From Phascolarctobacterium sp. (lineage in GTDB: Bacteria > Bacillota > Negativicutes > Acidaminococcales > Acidaminococcaceae), in NCBI GenBank assembly GCA_016302525.1, contig JAEDNJ010000005.1, positions 1-22,793 of the forward strand: 22,793 nt of DNA. The letters are read 5' to 3'. Position 1 is the first letter of the stretch, and every line of letters begins with the position of its first letter. A program made the position numbers and the translations under genes. The notes beneath the pieces are model-generated. The model was not told where the DNA came from. It saw only the letters and a program-made list of their open reading frames with translations, and ran no database searches. Positions 1 to 5,822 of the stretch are shown here, in pieces.

Positions 1-37
1 TACTATATTTATAAGGGCTTATTATCGTTTTCTATTT

Positions 38-69
38 TAGTTAACCTTTTATCAATTTACGGTTGACAT
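38..69 (+). promoter_or_regulatory. Upstream BirA-type biotin operator
   Basis: Two 9-nt arms, TAGTTAACC (38-46) and GGTTGACAT (61-69), are separated by exactly 14 nt. This matches the known Firmicute BirA box layout, TTGTWAACC-N14-16-GGTTWACAA, with a few mismatches. The right arm contains the whole -35 hexamer of the promoter at 63-91, so a bound BirA-biotinoyl-AMP dimer would be expected to block RNA polymerase. Assigning it to BirA rests on consensus similarity and on the biotin genes downstream; birA itself is not in the window. Confidence 0.65.
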
Positions 70-91
70 AATTCCTTGTATGCTCTATAAT
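63..91 (+). promoter_or_regulatory. Consensus sigma-A promoter of the biotin locus
   Basis: TTGACA at 63-68 and TATAAT at 86-91 are separated by 17 nt, a perfect housekeeping promoter. Transcription should start near 97-99. It is flanked and overlapped by two BirA-type operators, so the strong promoter is presumably held down when biotin is plentiful. It lies about 200 nt before the first gene, giving a long leader. Confidence 0.85.
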
Positions 92-96
92 AGCAA

Positions 97-128
97 TTGT
101 TAACCAGTTGCTCAATTGTAGTTAACTA
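97..128 (+). promoter_or_regulatory. Downstream BirA-type biotin operator
   Basis: TTGTTAACC (97-105), 14 nt, then AGTTAACTA (120-128). The left arm fits the BirA half-site consensus exactly, and the right arm differs from RGTTWACAA at one position. The box covers the predicted transcription start. It has the same 14-nt spacing as the box at 38-69, and the two centres are 59 bp apart, so two repressor dimers may cooperate. Confidence 0.8.
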
Positions 129-146
129 TTTTGGAGATGCACTTTT

Positions 147-209
147 ATGTATAACCGAAACCCAGTTTCTCAAGTGCCAAGCACTAGTAAGTTCTCAGAA
201 GCTTTTTGA
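147..209 (+). other. Candidate 20-codon leader ORF inside the biotin leader
   Basis: ATG at 147 follows a GGAG at 133-136 and opens a 20-codon frame ending in TGA at 207-209. The same frame then stays open from 210 to a TGA at 303-305 that overlaps the ATG of the next gene (ATGA arrangement). The short frame is threaded by three tight hairpins. It may be a leader peptide, the remnant of a disrupted small gene, or chance. There is no homology evidence and the ribosome-site spacing (10 nt) is long. Confidence 0.2.
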
Positions 210-301
210 GCAACTATCTTTTATTACGAAGTTCTATCAATTATCCTAGCAATACATGAAAGATCCTGCTCAAACCCAACTAATTATCTGGAGGACAGCC
301 T

Positions 302-778
302 ATGAATAGTGTTAGTATCAACAAAGAAATTACCGTTACCGCTCTTTTGTCTGCTCTGATTCTGATCTCGGGGGCCTTTAAAATTCCTTCTCCCCTACCC
401 GGTGGAGAATTTCAGCTTTCTGCTCCTATTGCAGTACTTATCTGTGCTCTTTTTGGCTTTAAGAAATATATCTCTGCTGGCATTATCGCCAGTCTCCTGG
501 GGCTTATTTTAGGCACGGCCAATCCTTTGAATGTAACTGTAGCCATGGTCTTCAGGATTGTAGCTGGCGTCATTCTCTATTTGGGACATAACAGTTATCC
601 AGCTATTGCTCTATCTGGTCCCTTAGGGACCTTTTCGGCTCGCATAGTCCTCTCACTTATGACAGGTATCAGCTGGAAGGTACTTGCCTTAGCGGCCTTT
701 CCAGGCATGGTCTTTACAGCTGTTGTTTCCGTAATCTTCTATAAGCCAGCTAAAAAACTGCTTTCTATCATTCTCTAA
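302..778 (+). CDS. Small ECF-transporter S-component-like membrane protein, BirA-regulated
   Basis: This 158-residue, almost entirely hydrophobic protein has about five or six membrane segments (roughly residues 8-25, 38-52, 56-74, 79-97, 118-147) and very few charges. Size and character resemble the substrate-binding S components of energy-coupling factor importers, which borrow a shared EcfA/EcfT module encoded elsewhere. It does not show the longer length or Gly-rich pattern I associate with BioY. GGAGG at 290-294 lies 7 nt before the ATG. It is the first gene after the BirA-controlled promoter and precedes bioD, bioA and bioWF. The pathway downstream starts from free pimelate, so uptake of pimelate, biotin or an intermediate is the natural inference. 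The substrate cannot be read from sequence. Confidence 0.7.
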   Translation: MNSVSINKEITVTALLSALILISGAFKIPSPLPGGEFQLSAPIAVLICALFGFKKYISAGIIASLLGLILGTANPLNVTVAMVFRIVAGVILYLGHNSYPAIALSGPLGTFSARIVLSLMTGISWKVLALAAFPGMVFTAVVSVIFYKPAKKLLSIIL

Positions 779-812
779 TAAACGCGCGCAAGATTTGCAA
801 GGCTTTTTCTTT

Positions 813-854
813 TACTGTATTTTTTCCAGTCATTTAGCAATTAGTAATACAGTA
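813..854 (+). other. Hairpin in the gap before bioD
   Basis: The 238-nt gap between the membrane protein and bioD contains a perfect 9-bp inverted repeat, TACTGTATT (813-821) with AATACAGTA (846-854), and a 24-nt loop. No T-run follows, so it is not an ordinary terminator. A smaller hairpin, CTTCC-CCAAA-GGAAG, sits at 979-993 just before the bioD ribosome site. I found no BirA box and no convincing promoter here. Read-through from the promoter at 63-91 is therefore the simplest view, with the hairpin possibly affecting mRNA processing or stability. Confidence 0.3.
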
Positions 855-1016
855 ACCTTTGATTACGCTGCCAGGCTTTTTCAGGCAGGGGTTGTCTATA
901 GCTGGGAACAATTTTAAAACCATCTAAGTGCTAATTTTCATTTTGCAAAGTTATCTCCCTTCTATATTTTAATATTAACTTCCCCAAAGGAAGCTCTCGT
1001 AAAGGATGTGTAAGTA

Positions 1017-1697
1017 ATGGGTAAAGGAATTTTTATTACTGCTACGGGCACCGATATAGGTAAAACCTATGTCACTGCCCTTCTCGTCAAAAAGCTGCGT
1101 GAGGCAGGCTTAAACGCCGGCTATTATAAGGCGGCTCTAAGCGGAGCTGAGCCTGGACCCAACGGTCTAGTTCCAGGTGATGCGGCCTTTGTTGCCAAAA
1201 CTGCCGGTCTCACAGAAGCTCCGAGCCAGATGGTTTCCTACATTTACGAGGAAGCAGTTTCGCCGCATTTAGCAGCCCAAAGAGAGGGCAATCCAGTCGA
1301 GCTAGTCAAGGTGGCGCAGGACTATGCTAAGTCACTAGAAAAATATGACTATGTTACGGTAGAAGGCAGCGGCGGTATCATCTGCCCTATTCGTTGGGAT
1401 GAGCAGCATATTCTTCTAGAGGATATTATCAAGGAGCTCAAGCTTGGAACTCTAGTAGTAACAAACGCAGCTCTAGGCTCTATTAACGCCCTTGTGCTGA
1501 CCACCTATTATCTCAAAGAGCACCAGATTCCCGTGCGTGGCATCATTCTCAACAACTATGATGAAACAAACTTCATGCAGGCTGATAACAAAAGGATGAT
1601 GGAGGCTATTAGTGGCTACCCGGTTATCGGCATAGTAAAGCCTAAGGGCAAAGATATAGAAATAGACCTAGAGCTTTTGCGAAGCTGTTATAAATGA
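1017..1697 (+). CDS. bioD: Dethiobiotin synthetase
   Basis: BioD carboxylates and closes the ureido ring of 7,8-diaminopelargonate using ATP and CO2 to give dethiobiotin, the penultimate step of biotin synthesis in the cytosol. The 226-residue length is normal. Visible motifs are the N-terminal P-loop G-T-D-I-G-K-T (residues 11-17), the substrate lysine in YYKAALSG (K38) and EGSGG (about residues 116-120), which matches the EGxGG motif of the family. Start codon ATG has AAGGA at 1002-1006 ten nt upstream. bioA begins 23 nt after the stop, so the two are cotranscribed. YKAALSG replaces the more usual YKPVQSG seen in proteobacterial enzymes; this is within family variation. Confidence 0.95.
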   Translation: MGKGIFITATGTDIGKTYVTALLVKKLREAGLNAGYYKAALSGAEPGPNGLVPGDAAFVAKTAGLTEAPSQMVSYIYEEAVSPHLAAQREGNPVELVKVAQDYAKSLEKYDYVTVEGSGGIICPIRWDEQHILLEDIIKELKLGTLVVTNAALGSINALVLTTYYLKEHQIPVRGIILNNYDETNFMQADNKRMMEAISGYPVIGIVKPKGKDIEIDLELLRSCYK

Positions 1698-1720
1698 GTA
1701 TATAAACGAAGGAGAGTATT

Positions 1721-3079
1721 ATGAGTAAGCATGCAGAAGAATTAGCAGCAAGGGATTTTGCCCACATCTGGCATCCCTGCTGTCAAATGAAGGACTACGA
1801 GGAGCTTCCCTCCATTATCATTGACCATGGTAAAGGGGCTTATCTTTATGATGTGGATGGCAATGCCTATTTGGATATCATCAGCAGCTGGTGGTGTAAC
1901 CTACTAGGTCACTGTAATCCGCAAATCAACGCCAGCATTAAAAAGCAGTTAGATAAGCTGGAGCATGTCATCTTTGTTAATCTGAGCCACGAAACAGCTA
2001 TTGAGCTGGTTGATGAGCTCTTAAAAGTGCTCCCGAAAGGTCTTACCAAGTTCAATTTTGCAGATAATGGTTCCTCTTCTGTAGAAATTGCCTTAAAAAT
2101 GGCCTTTCAATATTATTATCAAACAGGCAAGCCTAAAAAGCAGCGCTTCATGTGCCTCACAGAGGGCTATCACGGCGAAACCATTGGCGCTCTTTCTGTA
2201 GGCAGCATGGACCTTTTTGCACAAATCTATAAGCCTATGATGATGAATAATATTCATGTCGAAGCTCCCGACTGCTATCGCTGTCCCTTTGGCAAGAAGA
2301 GAGACAACTGTCAATGTGAATGCTTCCAATTTGCTGAAAAAGCCTTTGCTCAATATGCAGAGGAGACTGCAGCCATTATCGTAGAGCCTATTTTACAAGG
2401 CTGTGCTGGTATGCGTATCTATCCGCCACTATATTTGCAAAAGCTGCGTCAGCTCTGCGATAAATATGATGTCCTGCTCATTGCAGACGAAATTGCTACA
2501 GGCTTTGGCCGTACAGGAAAAATGTTTGCCTGCAACCATGCCGACATTACTCCTGATATTATGTGTATCAGCAAGGCCTTAACAGGTGGTTACATGCCTA
2601 TGTCCATTGTCTGCACCACAGAAAAGCTTTACAACGCCTTTTATGACGACTACAACAAGGGCAAGCAATTTATGCACAGCCACACCTATGCCGGTAACCC
2701 CCTAGGCTGCGCTGCCGCTCTTGCCGTGCTAAAAATTCTACGCGAAGATAAAATTCTCGAAAAGGCTCAGGAAAAGGCTGCCTACTTCCACGAAGCCTTG
2801 GAAAAGGCCTTTGGCGACCACCCCAATGTGGGTGAAATTCGCCATATCGGTCTTATCAATGCTATTGAGCTGGTCAAGGACAAGCAATCTAAGGAGCCCT
2901 ATCCTACAGATAAGCGCCTCGGTTATGAAATATACAAGAAGGCTCTGCCTAAGGGGCTCTTGCTCCGTCCCTTGGGCAATGTCATTTACTTTAATCCTCC
3001 CTTAAATATCGATAAAGCCGACCTTGATAGGGCTATCGTCATAGCAAAGACTGCTATGGAAGAAGTAATTGGGAGATGA
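1721..3079 (+). CDS. bioA: Adenosylmethionine-8-amino-7-oxononanoate aminotransferase
   Basis: BioA is a PLP enzyme that converts 8-amino-7-oxononanoate to 7,8-diaminopelargonate, usually with S-adenosylmethionine as amino donor. The 452-residue class III aminotransferase shows the SSWWCNLLGH substrate region near the N terminus, HGETIGA, the cofactor Asp in IADEIATGFGRTG (D256) and the Schiff-base lysine in ISKALTGGY (K285). GGAGAG precedes the ATG by about 7 nt. A cysteine-rich insertion, C185, C188, C197, C199 and C201, lies between the HGETIGA region and D256. It resembles the CxxCPFG insertion seen in some Firmicute/Bacteroidota BioA proteins and could bind a metal, but that is untested. 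The stop is 4 nt before bioWF. Confidence 0.95.
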   Translation: MSKHAEELAARDFAHIWHPCCQMKDYEELPSIIIDHGKGAYLYDVDGNAYLDIISSWWCNLLGHCNPQINASIKKQLDKLEHVIFVNLSHETAIELVDELLKVLPKGLTKFNFADNGSSSVEIALKMAFQYYYQTGKPKKQRFMCLTEGYHGETIGALSVGSMDLFAQIYKPMMMNNIHVEAPDCYRCPFGKKRDNCQCECFQFAEKAFAQYAEETAAIIVEPILQGCAGMRIYPPLYLQKLRQLCDKYDVLLIADEIATGFGRTGKMFACNHADITPDIMCISKALTGGYMPMSIVCTTEKLYNAFYDDYNKGKQFMHSHTYAGNPLGCAAALAVLKILREDKILEKAQEKAAYFHEALEKAFGDHPNVGEIRHIGLINAIELVKDKQSKEPYPTDKRLGYEIYKKALPKGLLLRPLGNVIYFNPPLNIDKADLDRAIVIAKTAMEEVIGR

Positions 3080-3083
3080 TTGC

Positions 3084-4979
3084 ATGAGCTTATACAGTGT
3101 CAAAATGCGGGCCTCAAAAAATGCGCACCATGTCTCAGGAGCAGAGCGCATCTTAAATCAAGAGGACCTGCCTCAGGCAGTAAGCTGCCTTACGCAAAGA
3201 GCCCTGCATCACAGCCTGGGCACAGCAGATTTCATCAATTTTAAGGTGGAGGCTTTGGCAGAGGCAGAGGTTAAACATTTGCCAGCCCTGCCCGTATCTA
3301 CTCGCCCCTGCACCACAATTGCAGAAAGCTTTGCACTTATGACAAGTCTCTTAAAGGAGCTAAATCTTGCTGAGCCTGTGAAACTCGTCGAACTCTTACG
3401 CAGCACTCATCCTATGCGCGGGGCCATTCTCTATGACGTGGCCACCAATAAGCAGCTTGAGCCTGACCCAGAGCGAGGCATCAGAGTTACTTATATGGAT
3501 GCAGCAGGAGCAGGCTGCAGCTCTAGCGGCAAAAACCACTTTCGTGAAGCCCTAGTATTGGCTACTAAGGTCGTCAACACTCCCGGCATGCTGGCAGAGC
3601 TCTGTATGTCGGACGACCCCGACTATGTAACGGGCTATCTTGCTTCCTTGAAGCACGGCTATACCAGGCTTACGCCTCTAAAATCCGTTGGCGACCCTCA
3701 CGGAGGCAGGGTCTTTATCTTCGATAGTCGTCTAGGTGACCCAGCGCAAGCTATACACTTTTTGGAGAAAGAGCCCGTGCTCGTTGATGGTCTGCCTATA
3801 GAAGCACCTGCCCTGCCCGACCCCGAAGCCCCCTTCGCTGAGGCCCTTGCCCAGCTGAAACAAAAGTCCCTTTATCGCAGTATGCGCACTATGACGAGCG
3901 AGCAGGCCCGCCACAGCACAGTAAACACCAAGCCCATGCTGCTGATGTCCTCTAACAGTTATTTGGACCTAACTGCTGACCCCAGGGTTAAGGCAGCAGC
4001 GGTGGAGGCTGCTCAAGCCTGGGGAGCTGGCAGCGGCGGCAGTAGGCTTACTACAGGCAACACCCTTCTTGCCGAGCAGCTGGAAAACAAGCTCGCTCAG
4101 CTCAAGGGTAAGGAAGCGGCCCTTCTCTTTAATACCGGCTACATGGCTAATTTAGGTATTATTAGCGCCCTTGCAGATAAGGAAAGCGTTATCTTTTCGG
4201 ATGAGCTCAATCACGCCAGCATTATTGATGGTTGTCGCCTGAGCCGCGCTCGCCTCGTAGTCTATAAGCATAATGATATGCAGGATTTAGAAGCAAAAAT
4301 CAAGCAAACACCCTGCAGCAAAGGGCTCATTGTTAGTGATGCCGTCTTTTCCATGGATGGAGACATCCTCAATTTGCCCGACTTTGTTGCTCTCGGCGAA
4401 AAATATCACCTGCTCACTATGGTAGACGAGGCCCATGCAACGGGTGTCATAGGTGCTACAGGCAAGGGCATTGTCGAACACTATGGCAATAAATATGCAC
4501 CAAATCTCATTATGGGCACCCTGAGCAAAGCTCTTGGCTCCGAAGGAGGCTTTGTCTGCGCTAGTCGTGTGCTTAGAGAATATCTTATTAACAAGGCACG
4601 CAGTTTCATCTTCTCTACAGCCCAGTGTCCTGCAGCCTTGGCAGCAGCTCACAAGGCTATTGAAATCATAGAAGCTGAACCCGAACGAGTAAGGGCTTTG
4701 CAGCAAAATGTGCTTTACTTTTGTTCCTGCTTAAAGGAGCTGGGTATAGAGGCCAGCTCTCCTACCGCCATTATTCCTCTTGTCGTTGGTGACGAAGCCC
4801 GTGCTCTTGCTGTAGCTAAGGAGCTAGAGGAAAAGGGAGTTCTCATTCCTGCTATCCGCTATCCCACTGTGCCTAAGGGTACGGCGCGTTTACGCATAGC
4901 GCTGATGGCTACGCATACTCAAGCCGAACTCAAACACACGGCAGAGCTTATCAAGCAAGCCCTGGAGCATCATCAATAG
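3084..4979 (+). CDS. bioWF: Bifunctional BioW-BioF: 6-carboxyhexanoate-CoA ligase fused to 8-amino-7-oxononanoate synthase
   Basis: A 631-residue fusion of two successive enzymes. Residues 1 to about 240 are BioW, which makes pimeloyl-CoA from pimelate, ATP and CoA. Recognisable blocks are VKMRAS, HHVSGAERI, MRGAILYD, the stretch AELCMSDDPDYVTGY and GGRVFIFD. After a linker, residues about 267-631 are BioF, a PLP alpha-oxoamine synthase that condenses pimeloyl-CoA with L-alanine. It shows SSNSYLDL, GSGGSRLTTG, DEAHATG (D448, H451) and the Schiff-base lysine in GTLSKALGSEGG (K482). The start at ATG 3084 is preferred over the in-frame TTG at 3069 because GGGAG (3071-3075) lies 8 nt upstream of it and the BioW homology begins there. 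The ribosome site lies inside the end of bioA, so the genes are translationally linked. No separate bioF or bioW is present. Confidence 0.93.
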   Translation: MSLYSVKMRASKNAHHVSGAERILNQEDLPQAVSCLTQRALHHSLGTADFINFKVEALAEAEVKHLPALPVSTRPCTTIAESFALMTSLLKELNLAEPVKLVELLRSTHPMRGAILYDVATNKQLEPDPERGIRVTYMDAAGAGCSSSGKNHFREALVLATKVVNTPGMLAELCMSDDPDYVTGYLASLKHGYTRLTPLKSVGDPHGGRVFIFDSRLGDPAQAIHFLEKEPVLVDGLPIEAPALPDPEAPFAEALAQLKQKSLYRSMRTMTSEQARHSTVNTKPMLLMSSNSYLDLTADPRVKAAAVEAAQAWGAGSGGSRLTTGNTLLAEQLENKLAQLKGKEAALLFNTGYMANLGIISALADKESVIFSDELNHASIIDGCRLSRARLVVYKHNDMQDLEAKIKQTPCSKGLIVSDAVFSMDGDILNLPDFVALGEKYHLLTMVDEAHATGVIGATGKGIVEHYGNKYAPNLIMGTLSKALGSEGGFVCASRVLREYLINKARSFIFSTAQCPAALAAAHKAIEIIEAEPERVRALQQNVLYFCSCLKELGIEASSPTAIIPLVVGDEARALAVAKELEEKGVLIPAIRYPTVPKGTARLRIALMATHTQAELKHTAELIKQALEHHQ

Positions 4980-5034
4980 ATTTCTAAAAAACCTCCATTT
5001 TAAGCTCTCTTAGATAAGCCTTAGCACAAATAAA

Positions 5035-5078
5035 AAACCGCTTAGATACCACAGCCATGGGTGATATTTAAGCGGTTT
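5035..5078 (-). terminator. Terminator of tRNA-Thr, probably also ending the biotin operon
   Basis: A 10-bp stem pairs AAACCGCTTA (5035-5044) with TAAGCGGTTT (5069-5078), with a further partial inner pairing. Read on the - strand it is followed by a T-run (complement of 5032-5037), as expected 9 nt beyond the tRNA 3' end. On + it follows bioWF by 55 nt and has only a weaker T-rich tail, so it may act in both directions. Confidence 0.8.
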
Positions 5079-5086
5079 ATTTGCTT

Positions 5087-5162
5087 TGGAGCTAGCGGCG
5101 TGAATCGAACACGTGACCTGCAGGTTACGAATCTGCTGCTCTACCTACTGAGCTACGCTAGC
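5087..5162 (-). tRNA. tRNA-Thr, anticodon CGT
   Basis: The - strand folds into a 76-nt cloverleaf with encoded CCA. The acceptor stem is GCTAGCG/CGCTAGC (7 bp, perfect), the D stem GCTC/GAGC, and the anticodon loop TTCGTAA gives anticodon CGT, which reads the threonine codon ACG. The T loop is TTCGATT, and the discriminator base before CCA is T. The anticodon stem (31-39) and T stem (49-65) each appear to carry one A-C mismatch. It has its own promoter and terminator. Confidence 0.9.
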
Positions 5163-5171
5163 ATATAGACT

Positions 5172-5200
5172 AGTATAATCTATAGAGCCGTGTTTGTCAA
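5172..5200 (-). promoter_or_regulatory. Consensus promoter of tRNA-Thr
   Basis: On the - strand TTGACA (complement of 5195-5200), 17 nt, then TATACT (complement of 5172-5177). Transcription would start a few nt before the mature tRNA 5' end at 5162. It lies immediately downstream of the flavin-reductase-like stop codon, so the tRNA is transcribed independently. Confidence 0.85.
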
Positions 5201-5207
5201 TACTACC

Positions 5208-5708
5208 TTACTCTAAATAAGCGGCAGTAATCTTGCCTACATAATAGGTGTGCCAGTCCTTGTCTGCATACCATTTAGCAGCCACAGCTGTATCCACATG
5301 GTTCTCCTCCATAGTCCTGGTTTCCACAACCTCACATTCAATTTGCAGGCCTGCTCCCTTGATAATAGGAGCCTCGACAGTTTGCGCTGCTTCCGTTTCT
5401 AAATCAGCAGCAGCAAATTTATCAATATTACGGCCAGACTTAGTACCGCAAATACCCAGAGCCTTTTGAAAGCCCTCATTTACAGGAATGCTAACGGTGA
5501 ACACAGGATTATTATCTAGCAGAGTCTTAGTATAACGAGATGCGCGTACCATAACAGTCAGAGTGGGCATACCCCATTGAAAGCCTAGCTGTCCCCAGCC
5601 AATGGTCATAGTATTATCCAATCCCTCAGCAGCCACATTCAGGAAAGCGCCCTTAGATAGAACCTTTAAAATAGTTTCAGCGTGCTCAAAAGCGTTTATA
5701 TTTTGCAT
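5208..5708 (-). CDS. Flavin reductase family (FMN-binding split-barrel) protein
   Basis: A 166-residue cytosolic protein of the flavin reductase-like split-barrel family, whose members bind FMN and reduce flavin or act as small flavoproteins. It begins with a short helix, then the block TIGWGQLGFQWGMPTLTVMVRASRYT typical of the family (about residues 34-60), a strand with FTVSIP, GTKSGR (about residues 88-93), and a C-terminal YYVGKITAAYLE strand. The start at 5708 is chosen because GGAGGA (complement of 5713-5718) sits 4 nt upstream; longer in-frame starts lack a ribosome site. It is a single gene bounded by the larA terminator upstream and the tRNA promoter downstream. Electron donor and partner are unknown. 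Confidence 0.8.
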   Translation of the reverse strand: MQNINAFEHAETILKVLSKGAFLNVAAEGLDNTMTIGWGQLGFQWGMPTLTVMVRASRYTKTLLDNNPVFTVSIPVNEGFQKALGICGTKSGRNIDKFAAADLETEAAQTVEAPIIKGAGLQIECEVVETRTMEENHVDTAVAAKWYADKDWHTYYVGKITAAYLE

Positions 5709-5770
5709 AGTATCCTCCATATATCCAGTGACCTCAGCCACCTTATTTCCTGGGAAATAGCTTCAAAAAA

Positions 5771-5808
5771 AGTATCTCGCCCCCTATTATAACAGAAAGC
5801 GAGATACC
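5771..5808 (-). terminator. Terminator of the LarA-like gene
   Basis: GTATCTCGC (5772-5780) pairs with GCGAGATAC (5799-5807). On the - strand the stem is followed by a run of seven T residues (complement of 5765-5771). It lies just downstream of the larA-like stop codon at 5823. Confidence 0.85.
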
Positions 5809-5822
5809 TGGCTATGTAAATT

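Noticed and set aside
207-209. TGA as selenocysteine in the leader frame
   Set aside because: The hairpin overlaps the TGA rather than following it, and the flanking peptide has no recognisable selenoprotein motif.
302-778. Calling the membrane protein BioY
   Set aside because: The BirA sites fit, but the protein is short and lacks the Gly-rich pattern I associate with BioY, so the substrate is left open.
3069-3083. TTG start five codons upstream of bioWF
   Set aside because: It overlaps the bioA end and lacks a ribosome site, whereas ATG 3084 has GGGAG at the right distance and matches BioW N termini.
4287-4706. Minus-strand 139-codon frame inside bioWF
   Set aside because: It overlaps the most conserved BioF motifs on the other strand and has no start signals.
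5786-5791. TATAAT on the minus strand as a promoter of the flavin-reductase-like gene
   Set aside because: It lies in the loop of the larA terminator and has no -35 at a usable distance.
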